Source of the DNA: an uncultured Draconibacterium sp.
GTDB taxonomy: Bacteria; Bacteroidota; Bacteroidia; Bacteroidales; Prolixibacteraceae
Assembly (NCBI RefSeq): GCF_963675585.1
Contig: NZ_OY776414.1
Span: 3,327,001-3,391,000 of the forward strand
DNA length: 64,000 nt
Direction of reading: 5' to 3'
Shown here piece by piece: positions 47,601 through 56,948 of this stretch; positions within the stretch are counted from its first letter, which is position 1, and every line of letters starts with the position of its first letter. The notes beneath the pieces are model-generated. The model saw only the letters and a program-made list of their open reading frames with translations. It was not told the DNA's origin and did no database searches. The position numbers and the translations under genes were made by a program.

Positions 47601-50179
47601 ATCATATCTGGTTGATCAACTAAAATAGGATCACTGTAATCGCCATCGCAACCGGCAGTTCCTTTATCAGTTACTTCAACTACATACCAACCACCTTTAA
47701 GGTTAGTAAATACTGTATCAGTTACTTCAACATAACCAGGTACTGTATCACCTTCATAATACCAAAGAGTATATACTAATTCACCTGATCCACCAGTTGC
47801 AGCGTTAATTTCGATAACACCAACACTGTCACCGTAACATACCATATCAGTTACCATTAAGGCAGTGTCTGATACAAGTACTGGATCAAAACTCTTAACT
47901 TCTAATTCCTCAGAAATTACTCTAGTTCCACACTCATCATCATAAAGAACTGCGTAATAAACACCGGCAGCAGCCTGTACCTCAACTGAGTCAGCACCTG
48001 AAGGCCAGTTATTCATTGCGTCTTCATCCATATTTAATGCAGCAAGATATGAATTTGCTACGCCATATTTGTATTCATCTGGATATCCACCATCACCTTT
48101 GATAGTAATTACACCATCATTATCATTGTTACAAGTAGCATGTTCTGTTACAGTAGCATCAATAGCTAACATGTCAGGTTGAGTAACTGTTACGATAACT
48201 GTATCTTCAGTTTTACAACCGAAATTATCAACAGCCCAAATATAATATGTACCGGCGTCTACATCAACTGCTCTCCAGTTTCCAAGGAAACCTTGTGTCA
48301 TTGTATCACCTGAAACAAAAACTTCAGCTTTATCATCAGTAATGAATACAGTAAGCTCACGATTTTCGTCTTCTTGCTGAGCCCAAGTGTAAATACCAAC
48401 TACAATAGCGTTATCGTTTTCACCATAACATGTATTTGCAGTATCAGTCCAACCTGGTCCGTAAAGCAATTGAAGTACGTTTTCATCAAGGAAATCAACT
48501 TCCGCAGTTGTTGATTTTTCTAAATCCGGACATTCTTTATCTCTTGCGTAAACTTCGAATTCACCAGCAGCAGTAGTAAATACAGGATTATCATACCATG
48601 TATTACCATCAATAGAATACTCGTAAGTTCTTGTTCTTGCTTCTGAAGGATAAACTCCGATACGAATAATACCATCGTTTCCGCCTGGGCAAGAAGGAGA
48701 AGTTTCTGCAGCATAAATACCGAACCAACTTGGTTGAGTAATTTCAAATGCTTCACTCATTTCACATCCATCGCCATCCGAATTTCTTGAGTACAATTCA
48801 TAATCACCTGCAGGCAACAACCATTCAGTGGTAGTAAGCCATGTAGTTACTGAATCACCGTCTTCGAATAATTTAAATTCAAGACCACTTCCGTTTCCAC
48901 CTGAAATACTATCAAGTGAAACTAAAGTACTGTCGTGACGACAATTGATCGAATCGTAAACGATTGTCCACATGATCTCTCCAGGAGATTGAACAGTAAT
49001 TTTATTTCCAGAGTTATTTGGATTAACATAACCAACTGCCTCACAGCTGTTAGTTGAATCTTTTACATATAATGCATAGTAAACAGGATCAAGACCTGTA
49101 ATATCAATAATTGAATCACCATCTGATAGCTCCCAAGCATAAACAGAATCAGCACTTTCAACATAAGCAGCATATTCATGACCAGCAATGTAATTAGTAA
49201 TGGCAACCTGAATTGCTCCATCACCTGCTTCAGCACATGAAACATCAAATACTTCAATTTCGAATTCAACTTCTTCTGGCTCTACAATTTCAACTTCTTC
49301 AGATGTAGCTTCACAACCTACACTATCAGAAACAATTGCAAAATAAGTACCAGGAGCAACTCCTTCAAAAACAACTGTATCATTAACAGTAGTATCAGTC
49401 ATAATAACTACTTCAGGTTCAGAAGCATCATACAAGTCTACAATAAATCCGTATGAAGCAGGAGTTCCGGTTGTATCAACAACAACAAGACCTACCATAC
49501 CATCGCCGCCAAAACAAGCAGGATCCATAACTCCAATAGTATCGATCACAATTCCAGGGGTAGTCATATTAACAGTAACTGTATCCCAGTTAGCAACGTC
49601 ATCTATATCAAAACATTTGTTTTTATCCTGAACAGTAACAACATACGTACCAGGCCTTACACCATTGTTAGCAGTTGGTCTGTCATAATCGTCGTTAGGT
49701 GCAACACCAAAACTATCGATAGGAATTACCCAATAAGTAAATGGGCCAACACCTCCTGTAAAGTTAATAGATACTTCACCCAACGAATCACCACATGTTG
49801 GATGCTCAGCTTCTGCATCTAAAAGCGTAATCGGCTCAAGAACGTCAGTCTGAACTGTTATCTCATTAGAGATACAAGTATCATTCACTCTAACAATTAC
49901 TCTGAAAGGATCGCCTTCATTTACTGTAAATGTAGAGTCAGTAGTGAAATCACCTACATCATCTCCATCGTAATTAAATGCAAATTCCGCACCAGCGAAA
50001 CCAACAACTTGGAAGGTAACCAAATCACCATCACATACCGTGGTTAGATCGGTAACTACCTCAACATCACTCGTGCTTATTGTCGGGCCGCAATGATTCT
50101 GGGCTTTCACCACAGAGACTGCGCTAAACAGCAACATGAGCAACGCTAAGCCAAAAAGCTTTGTAAACATTTTTCTCAT
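44627..50179 (-). CDS. Giant SprB-like repeat adhesin with T9SS sorting domain
   Basis: The 1850-residue acidic protein has a signal peptide (about 1-26, ending VKAQ). A long series of ~75-100-residue modules follows, each with a Cys-x-Gly-x2-Gly pattern such as CYGDSVGVIEINAATGGSG and CKDGETGSIELNITGGSG, typical of SprB repeats. A Big_5/SbsA-like Ig domain comes near residue 1650 (DTVTPMDTIADNHPTFEIVF). The C-terminal type A sorting domain (VYPNPFNDHIKIEN to SERIIKR) directs it through the type IX system to the cell surface. SprB-like adhesins mediate gliding or attachment; motility genes are not in this window. Confidence 0.92.
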   Translation of the reverse strand: MRKMFTKLFGLALLMLLFSAVSVVKAQNHCGPTISTSDVEVVTDLTTVCDGDLVTFQVVGFAGAEFAFNYDGDDVGDFTTDSTFTVNEGDPFRVIVRVNDTCISNEITVQTDVLEPITLLDAEAEHPTCGDSLGEVSINFTGGVGPFTYWVIPIDSFGVAPNDDYDRPTANNGVRPGTYVVTVQDKNKCFDIDDVANWDTVTVNMTTPGIVIDTIGVMDPACFGGDGMVGLVVVDTTGTPASYGFIVDLYDASEPEVVIMTDTTVNDTVVFEGVAPGTYFAIVSDSVGCEATSEEVEIVEPEEVEFEIEVFDVSCAEAGDGAIQVAITNYIAGHEYAAYVESADSVYAWELSDGDSIIDITGLDPVYYALYVKDSTNSCEAVGYVNPNNSGNKITVQSPGEIMWTIVYDSINCRHDSTLVSLDSISGGNGSGLEFKLFEDGDSVTTWLTTTEWLLPAGDYELYSRNSDGDGCEMSEAFEITQPSWFGIYAAETSPSCPGGNDGIIRIGVYPSEARTRTYEYSIDGNTWYDNPVFTTAAGEFEVYARDKECPDLEKSTTAEVDFLDENVLQLLYGPGWTDTANTCYGENDNAIVVGIYTWAQQEDENRELTVFITDDKAEVFVSGDTMTQGFLGNWRAVDVDAGTYYIWAVDNFGCKTEDTVIVTVTQPDMLAIDATVTEHATCNNDNDGVITIKGDGGYPDEYKYGVANSYLAALNMDEDAMNNWPSGADSVEVQAAAGVYYAVLYDDECGTRVISEELEVKSFDPVLVSDTALMVTDMVCYGDSVGVIEINAATGGSGELVYTLWYYEGDTVPGYVEVTDTVFTNLKGGWYVVEVTDKGTAGCDGDYSDPILVDQPDMIYVDAVAEDISCFGAADGLVRLYFEGGNEGTPMFKLGTASWQPMISNDEKSTAFSYDYYKNVVITEPGTYTVWFRDTLGCDGGSETFTVVEPPVLTVDALGIDDTTACGDLDDGMIEVTIEGGKALVSGYEIEVAGVDTVSIPMDSVHTFMNVAPGIYEVYVTELGVDNPCTIMDSVTIDSPDTIAVATVVNHVACKDGETGSIELNITGGSGDYDVSISPVAGVVTDTLISELPAGLYVVTVSDDESFLGECSLTLDTIVIEEPDEYLTLGVTKIQDITCAEPGKFSLQAAGGVGEYVYAAKLSELPAHVVLPPATSSSAWQSDSIFSVTEFGTWVVWVMDENGCITGGEYNDAGQVVNTWRVPIAKPKVEVIVDIDDMEVDCNGDMTAMIVVDDAVVTIEVEEVAEDRGYTVEFTSLAGVVLGSGDTLADLGADTIIVTVLDTLSGCTGVDTVVITEPEVLQAELFIKDGEFSCPDVNEGYIEVAVMGGNVDYALIKSLEKSASVDAPTGYMFQLWQDGVLKTDYQPDNSFLVQIDHDYVVVVKDANDCTDTTNMITIDPVTGPEIVDVVDITCDADTAASVKVVVAGEEGRKFKVVWRQYEVESDDHFGETGYFPAGDIILDQTFKFDNESDDDQHYEIYVVDSMGCVSEKDSMTFDQVISSPLELTVTEGAVSGCGTEVTITAAGGVAPYVVLVDGVEVTEDMVVLGGGMHTIKVMDVHECSAMEEITLAYPMSMDTAIETYTGEAVQFVMEDAMLDTMLMVGEYSFYYAVDTACTAELNVTVTEKDRAMPVLDTVTPMDTIADNHPTFEIVFEGAVTFNDSVMGYLTVTPEDSTEALLMIEITEDMVSGNTITVDYVLGEGEIGLDKNTTYVVAVDSGVVIGDGLAWDGVTGDWMFTTGPDWATDVVNPSAAVEFKVYPNPFNDHIKIENYDKLTRVVLTNIAGQRVLDIEYPSYEIRTGNLVTGVYVVTLIANDEIVKSERIIKR

Positions 50180-50286
50180 AGCATTTCTTTTAAATTGAAC
50201 TTAATTGATTGATTGATTTTAATTTATTTAATTCTTTAATCATTTATCCTTGATTATTCAGTGTTTCCATAAGTTGCTAAACTTTA

Positions 50287-50318
50287 CAAACGTATAAAAA
50301 TTTGCATCAATGTACAAA
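50287..50318 (-). promoter_or_regulatory. Bacteroidota-type promoter for the adhesin
   Basis: On the minus strand TTTG (50318-50315), a 20-bp spacer and TACGTTTG (50294-50287) match the consensus exactly. The leader to the adhesin ATG at 50179 would be about 100 bases. The other ~300 bases up to 50584 are AT-rich and show no gene. Confidence 0.8.
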
Positions 50319-50584
50319 ATATATACAAGATAAAATGCAATGTTTTACGTAATGTTTTCAACAGAACCGTGCTTAAACCAAATCTTATATTTTAATAACT
50401 TGAGATTTTTTGGGCTCGAACACTATCCAATTCTGTATTTCAATCTAATTTTATGCAATTTTAAACTTATTTTTTAAATTTTATATAATATATATGGTAT
50501 TTTTTCGCTTATTTATTTTGATTAATGTTGAATTAATAAAGTGAAACTAGCATCCGCCTGTAAAAATAAATAAGAATTTGACAA

Positions 50585-50767
50585 ATGATATATTTGAAGA
50601 TGAAAATTTACGCTTTTAAAATAAAAAAGATCAAAAGAAAGATTTTTGGCAAAACAATTTTTCTAATTCTACTTCTTTCTGTTTCCCTTTTGGCAAATTC
50701 ATGCAAATCGTGCAAATGCCCTGCATATAGTCAAAATCCGGAACAAAAAGAAGAAAAAAGGGCATAA
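50585..50767 (+). CDS. Small Cys-rich lipoprotein-like peptide
   Basis: 60 residues (45 if the second ATG, 50600 or 50603 region, is used). A basic N-terminus is followed by a hydrophobic stretch (TIFLILLLSVSLLANSC) and then the mature tip CKSCKCPAYSQNPEQKEEKRA. The Cys-proximal pattern suits a lipobox of Bacteroidota type. Similar CxCPAY-ending short peptides occur in this phylum, from memory. No function is known. It lies 335 bp before gap, and I see no promoter of full match. Confidence 0.55.
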   Translation: MIYLKMKIYAFKIKKIKRKIFGKTIFLILLLSVSLLANSCKSCKCPAYSQNPEQKEEKRA

Positions 50768-52103
<1,336 letters not shown>

Positions 52104-52125
52104 TTTACATTATATATACTGTATT

Positions 52126-52156
52126 AAAAAGGGAATCGAAAGGTTCCCTTTTTTTA
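52126..52156 (+). terminator. Terminator of gap
   Basis: Arms AAAAAGGGAA (52126-52135) and TTCCCTTTTT (52144-52153) with an 8-base loop and a following T-run. It lies 22 bp after the stop codon. Confidence 0.9.
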
Positions 52157-52413
52157 TGTCTAATAAATTTGCAAATTGTCAAATTGTCAAATGGAAAAAT
52201 TGTAAAATAGATAAATTGTGAAATTGTCGAATTGTAAAAGCATAGAATTACGAAAAGCCGATACCTACATTAAGTGATCTGAAATAACCTACTGAATAAA
52301 ATATTCTTTCCTCATTTACCTATTTACAAAGTCACTCACTAACCCAATCACTCATTCACCCCTTCTTCCACAGAAGATTCTGAAATTCTGAACACTGAAC
52401 ACTGAACACTGCG
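52157..52413. repeat. Low-complexity intergenic tract
   Basis: From about 52168 to 52242 the motif AAATTGT recurs with small changes (roughly seven times). At 52388-52408 CTGAACA is repeated three times in tandem, with a partial fourth copy. There is no gene. The 7-bp tandem ends next to the stop of the convergent permease gene. Confidence 0.7.
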
Positions 52414-53661
52414 TCACTCGTAACGTAACGATTCAATCGGATCTAACTTGGAAGCTTTTTGTGCAGGATAATAACCTGAAATAATTCCTACAAAAAAGCA
52501 AAGAATCACACCCAAAATGATCCAGGTCCAGGGAATAATAAACGAAGAGCCAATAAGCATTGACACCATATTTCCAACAACAATGCCCATTATTATTCCA
52601 ACAAAACCCCCAATCTGCCCAACAACAATGGCTTCAACCAAAAACTGTTGTTTTACAGTGGAACTTTTCGCGCCAATTGCTTTTCGTACACCAATTTCAC
52701 GGGTACGTTCGGTTACTGTAACTAACATTATATTCATTAAACCAACGGCTGCGCCAAATAGTGTAATCAAACCAATAATAGTAGCAACCAGTGTAATATT
52801 CTTAATGTTTTCTAATAAAATATTTGCCAGATTATCGCTTTTTTCGATGTTAAAATCTGTTTCGTCAATCGGATCCAGATTCCGAACTACACGAAAAGTA
52901 GCTTCGGCCTGACCTGTTGCGGCTTCCATTAATTCGGGCTGATCTACTTTTACCTGAATATCGAAATTCATATTTGGTCGCGAAAAATAAGTTCTGGAGT
53001 TGGAGTACGGAATAAAACAAACCATGTCGCTGTTCATTCCAAATCCACTTCCTTTCGATGCCAAAACTCCTACAACTTTGTACTTGCCACTTCCGATACT
53101 GATTACTTTCTGAATCGGATCTTCCCCTCCTTTAAATAAACGTTTGGCCAAATCACTTCCCAAAAGTACCACACTCCTGCCCGATTGAATATCGTGTGGA
53201 CTAAAACTTCTGCCTTGCCCTACTTCGTAACCCGATGTTATCAGGTAATTATCGTCAATTCCGCGAACTGAAATATTTGGATTTGTCTTTTCCGATCCAT
53301 ATTTTAAGGTAGCCGTTCCGGTTGAATTTACAGAGATCGCAGTTTGAGCAGGGAAATTAAAATTCTCTTTAAATTCTTTTGCCTGATAATACGAAATGTA
53401 TGAGTAATTTTTGGTTCGATACCGGTTATTTCCAACTTGTACACGCATACCCCTACTACTAATCGAAAAAGTATTTGCACCCATTACAGCAAATTCTTTT
53501 GTTATCGAATTTTTGATGGAATCAATGGCTGTTAAAATCCCAACTAAGGCAGTTATCCCCACTGCAATTATTAGTACCGTTAAAATGGTTCGCAACAAAT
53601 TGCTTCGTACCGAATTTAAGGCAATTCGAATATTTTCCATTAACAGCGTGCCCTTGCTCAT
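52414..53661 (-). CDS. MacB/FtsX-type ABC transporter permease
   Basis: 415 residues. An N-terminal span (about 25-45, [21 protein letters not shown]), a large periplasmic MacB_PCD domain (about 50-265), and three C-terminal spans of the FtsX fold (about 290-400, [17 protein letters not shown] to the [17 protein letters not shown] end) give the MacB-like topology. A cytoplasmic [20 protein letters not shown] loop is typical. No ATP-binding protein is adjacent, so the partner ATPase is encoded elsewhere. Function may be in lipoprotein or drug export; unknown. Confidence 0.9.
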   Translation of the reverse strand: MSKGTLLMENIRIALNSVRSNLLRTILTVLIIAVGITALVGILTAIDSIKNSITKEFAVMGANTFSISSRGMRVQVGNNRYRTKNYSYISYYQAKEFKENFNFPAQTAISVNSTGTATLKYGSEKTNPNISVRGIDDNYLITSGYEVGQGRSFSPHDIQSGRSVVLLGSDLAKRLFKGGEDPIQKVISIGSGKYKVVGVLASKGSGFGMNSDMVCFIPYSNSRTYFSRPNMNFDIQVKVDQPELMEAATGQAEATFRVVRNLDPIDETDFNIEKSDNLANILLENIKNITLVATIIGLITLFGAAVGLMNIMLVTVTERTREIGVRKAIGAKSSTVKQQFLVEAIVVGQIGGFVGIIMGIVVGNMVSMLIGSSFIIPWTWIILGVILCFFVGIISGYYPAQKASKLDPIESLRYE

Positions 53662-53864
53662 GCTTTAAATTTTAATTCAAGTTAAAGATAATAATAATTG
53701 CCTACCCCTTTGTATCACTCTTTTCTGAATAGGTAAAAGAAAGCAGATTATAATTACCAATTCTCTGAAAATAATATTCCATCCAAACAAATGTTAACCA
53801 AAATTAAAACTTCAATCCATTAATTGCCAAAAAATTACCTTATATTCGCACACTTAAATTTAGA

Positions 53865-54485
53865 ATGAAAAAGATGGCAGAGATCGATTTAAAAAACGAT
53901 TTAGAGAAGTTCAGTTATGCCCTTGGAATGAGCATATCTGCAAATTTAATTCAGTCAGGAGTTAAGACTGTTAGTCCGGAAGCATTTATTACTGCTTTAA
54001 AAGATGTTTATTCAGGAGTTCAACCTCGTGTTAATCCTGAGGAAGCCAACCAGATTTTAGAATCTTTTATGGCTCAGGCACAAGCTGGTGAAGGCAACAA
54101 AAACCTTGAAGAAGGGGTTGCATTTTTAGCTGAAAACAGCAAAAAAGAAGGAGTTATTCAATTACCAAGCGGATTACAATACGAAGTACTGGCTGAAGGA
54201 GAGGGTGATATCCCAACAGCTGATAAAAAGGTAAAATGTCACTACCACGGAACATTAATCGATGGCTCAGTTTTCGACAGTTCTGTTCAACGCGGCGAAC
54301 CGGCTGTATTCCCGGTGAACGGAGTAATTCAAGGTTGGGTTGAAGCTTTGCAATTGATGTCGGTTGGATCGAAATGGAGATTATACATTCCATCAGAACT
54401 TGCATATGGTCCAAATGGCGCAGGTGGTGCAATTGGCCCGAATGCAGCACTTATTTTTGATGTTGAATTATTAGAGATTTTATAA
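53865..54485 (+). CDS. FKBP-type peptidyl-prolyl isomerase, cytoplasmic type
   Basis: 206 residues. No signal peptide (starts MKKMAEIDLKNDLEKFSYALG; a second ATG near residue 4 is possible). An N-terminal FKBP_N helical region spans about 8-100, and a C-terminal FKBP domain begins at VKCHYHGTLIDGSVFDSS, with IQGWVEALQLM and the SELAYGPNGAGG end. It speeds proline isomerisation during folding. It is followed 46 bp later by a lipoprotein paralogue. Confidence 0.92.
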   Translation: MKKMAEIDLKNDLEKFSYALGMSISANLIQSGVKTVSPEAFITALKDVYSGVQPRVNPEEANQILESFMAQAQAGEGNKNLEEGVAFLAENSKKEGVIQLPSGLQYEVLAEGEGDIPTADKKVKCHYHGTLIDGSVFDSSVQRGEPAVFPVNGVIQGWVEALQLMSVGSKWRLYIPSELAYGPNGAGGAIGPNAALIFDVELLEIL

Positions 54486-54531
54486 ATATTTAAAACGAAT
54501 CGGTCATAACGACTGAGAAAAAGAAAGACAA

Positions 54532-55236
54532 ATGAAAAATAGCATTATTTATCTGTTAGTTCTGGGGTTATTTGTTGCTGCTACTTCGTGTCAGCAAGGT
54601 GGACCATCAAACGTAAAAATGGAAACCAGCGTTGATTCAGTTAGCTACGCTATTGGCGTTTTGGTTGGAGCAAACAATAAAAAACAATTGGAAACTGCGC
54701 CTGGTGGCGACGAAATGAGCATGGAAATTATGGCAGCTGCATTCCGTTCGGCTTCAATTGGCGAAGAATTAAAAATTTCGGAAGAAGATGCAAATGCTGT
54801 TATTCAGCAATTTTTCAAAGACGCCGGAGATCGTGAAGCTCAAGAAAACCTGGAAGCCGGTAATAAATTTTTGGAAGAAAACAAAGCTCGCGAAGGAGTA
54901 TCTACTACTGAAAGCGGCCTGCAATACGAAGTTCTTACTGAAGGAACTGGTGAAAAACCAGCTGCAACTGATAAAGTACGCGTTCATTACCACGGAACAT
55001 TAATAGACGGAACTGTATTTGACAGCTCTGTAGATCGTGGCGAACCTGCAGTATTTGGTGTAAGCCAGGTAATTCCGGGATGGACTGAAGCTTTACAATT
55101 AATGCCTGTTGGATCGAAATGGAAAGTTTATCTTCCTTCGAACATTGCTTACAGCGAACGCGGTGCAGGTGGCGATATTGGTCCTAACTCAACTCTGATT
55201 TTCGAAGTTGAACTTTTGGAAATTGTAAAAGAATAA
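54532..55236 (+). CDS. FKBP-type peptidyl-prolyl isomerase, lipoprotein
   Basis: 234 residues with lipobox Cys20 (VAATSC), so it is lipid-anchored in the envelope. The FKBP_N helical region and the catalytic domain (VRVHYHGTLIDGTVFDSSVD, VIPGWTEALQLM, SNIAYSERGAGG) are close to those of the gene upstream, so the pair arose by duplication with different targeting. It probably assists folding of exported proteins. Confidence 0.92.
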   Translation: MKNSIIYLLVLGLFVAATSCQQGGPSNVKMETSVDSVSYAIGVLVGANNKKQLETAPGGDEMSMEIMAAAFRSASIGEELKISEEDANAVIQQFFKDAGDREAQENLEAGNKFLEENKAREGVSTTESGLQYEVLTEGTGEKPAATDKVRVHYHGTLIDGTVFDSSVDRGEPAVFGVSQVIPGWTEALQLMPVGSKWKVYLPSNIAYSERGAGGDIGPNSTLIFEVELLEIVKE

Positions 55237-55344
55237 TACTTTGTCATTCCGATCCATCAGCTGACGGAGAGGAAGCTCAAATTAACAGCGTTTTGCTGTA
55301 ACAGATTTCTCTCTTCGTTCGAAATGACAGAAAGATGTTGATAA

Positions 55345-55383
55345 AAACCCTTTGTCTTCTTCAGGCAAAGGGTTTCTTTTTTC
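55345..55383 (+). terminator. Terminator after the FKBP pair
   Basis: Arms AAACCCTTTG (55345-55354) and CAAAGGGTTT (55366-55375), followed by a CTTTTTT run. It ends the FKBP operon. Confidence 0.85.
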
Positions 55384-55422
55384 TATCTTCGTAGCAATCA
55401 AAATAAATACAAAAATCGAAAG

Positions 55423-55791
55423 ATGGCATTAAGCGTTAAAGGAAAAATTGAGCAAATACTAAAGCCTGAGTCTGGAACAAGCAAGGCAGGCAAAGAATGG
55501 AGCAAACAAGAATTTGTAATTGAAACAGACGATCAATATCCAAAGAAAGTATGTTTTACTTTGTTTGGCGATAAAGTAAGTTTGGTAAACGGCTTATCGG
55601 CCGGCCAAGAAGTAGAAGTTTCTTTTAACATGGAATCGCGCGAGTATAACGGACGTTGGTTTCATAACATTAATGCATGGAAAATTGAAAAAGCGACTGA
55701 CGACAATATGCCACTTCCTCCGCCTGAATTTGGCATGGATGATATTCCTCCGGAACCGGCCGACAGTGAAGCAGGCGATTTGCCTTTCTAA
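55423..55791 (+). CDS. DUF3127 family OB-fold-like protein
   Basis: 122 residues. The first ~90 residues (VKGKIEQILKPESGTSKAGKEW, then KVCFTLFGDKV, SFNMESREYNGRWFHNINAW) look like an OB-fold, and the acidic tail ends in DLPF. Such an ending resembles the DDIPF tip of single-stranded DNA-binding protein. A role in DNA maintenance is suggested by fold and tail; it is not established. The gene is monocistronic. Confidence 0.8.
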   Translation: MALSVKGKIEQILKPESGTSKAGKEWSKQEFVIETDDQYPKKVCFTLFGDKVSLVNGLSAGQEVEVSFNMESREYNGRWFHNINAWKIEKATDDNMPLPPPEFGMDDIPPEPADSEAGDLPF

Positions 55792-55814
55792 TTGACTTAA
55801 GATAAATTAGTATA

Positions 55815-55853
55815 AAAAATGCCATTCAGTTTTAAAAGCTGAGTGGCATTTTT
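55815..55853 (+). terminator. Terminator after the DUF3127 gene
   Basis: A 15-bp stem with one T-G pair (55815-55829 with 55839-55853), a 9-base loop, and a T-run at its end on the plus strand. It may also serve the convergent yaaA gene. Confidence 0.85.
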
Positions 55854-55856
55854 GTT

Positions 55857-55910
55857 TACCCCCTGTTTCAGCCTTGCTCCGTTAAACGGAGCTTGCGGCC
55901 TCAGGGGGTA
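55857..55910. repeat. 54-bp palindromic element related to 12635-12682
   Basis: Tips TACCCCCTG (55857-55865) and CAGGGGGTA (55902-55910) are inverted repeats. An inner hairpin GCTCCGT-TAA-ACGGAGC lies in the middle. A related copy without the right tip lies inside repeat F near 12.65 kb, about 43 kb away. It sits between the terminator above and the yaaA stop. Confidence 0.75.
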
Positions 55911-55929
55911 ATTCAACGCAATAACCCAA

Positions 55930-56697
55930 TTATCCCCTGGTAAATACGGGTTTCCCGGGTTTCGATAATCGTGGATTAAAAACATAACCATCTACATCAA
56001 AAGCTTGCAAATCTTCTATTTTGTCAATTTCATTTTCTACAATAAACCGGGTCATTAAACCCCGGGCTTTTTTGGCAAAAAACGTGATCATTTTGTACTT
56101 ACCGTTTTTTAAATCCTTAAACTCAGGAGTGACGATTTCTGCTCCAAGTTTTTTACTGTCGATACTTTTATAGTATTCGTTTGAAGCCAGATTAACCAAA
56201 ACGTTACTACCCGATTCTACAAGGGCATCCTTTATTTTTGGCGTAATTTTACTTTTCCAAAAAGCATACAAATCTTCCGAACGCTGGTACTTTAATTTAG
56301 TTCCCATTTCCAAACGATAGGGCTGCATTAAATCCAATGGTTTTAACACCCCATAAAAACCCGACAAAATTCGGAGTTTGGTTTGCAAAAGATGCAGTTT
56401 GTCTTCCGACAGCGACGGTGCATCTAATCCAAGATACACGGCACCGCTAAATGCCAAAACTGCCTGTTTTGCATTTTCCGGAGTAAACGGTTGATGCCAG
56501 GTTTGGTAACGTTCGAAATTTAGTTCGCCTAAAGCAGGTGAAATACTCATTAAATCCGATATCTTTTTAGGACTCATTTTACGCAAACGATGCAGCAATT
56601 TTTCCGATTCATCTAACATCTCAGGAATGGAGTATTCCGAAGTGACTGACGGCGTTTTGTAATCAAGTGATTTTGCGGGTGATATAACTATTAACAT
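55930..56697 (-). CDS. Peroxide stress protein YaaA (DUF328)
   Basis: 255 residues with the family opening MLIVISPAKSLDYKTP, plus SGAVYLGLDAPSLSED, LRILSGFYGVLKPLDLMQPYR and the C-terminal KKARGLMTRFIVENEID. In E. coli, YaaA limits free iron during hydrogen-peroxide stress and binds DNA. The length and all conserved stretches are complete. Confidence 0.95.
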   Translation of the reverse strand: MLIVISPAKSLDYKTPSVTSEYSIPEMLDESEKLLHRLRKMSPKKISDLMSISPALGELNFERYQTWHQPFTPENAKQAVLAFSGAVYLGLDAPSLSEDKLHLLQTKLRILSGFYGVLKPLDLMQPYRLEMGTKLKYQRSEDLYAFWKSKITPKIKDALVESGSNVLVNLASNEYYKSIDSKKLGAEIVTPEFKDLKNGKYKMITFFAKKARGLMTRFIVENEIDKIEDLQAFDVDGYVFNPRLSKPGKPVFTRG

Positions 56698-56948
56698 ATT
56701 GTACCGTGCTGAAATTTGTTTTAAAAATAACAGAAATTGTTATGTAATGTTTAGTAGTTTATAAAGTAGTTCGTATCCTATCGTGTTTTGGCATATAATG
56801 TTCTCTATGGTTTAATTGGAACCAAAAAGAGGCCACCTCAACAGGTGGCCCCCGAAATCAAAATCAATTGTGTTCAACTTAAAATGAAATGCTATATTTT
56901 TAAATCCATCCAGGATGATCCACTATTTTATATGCTGAACTTTTTGTG

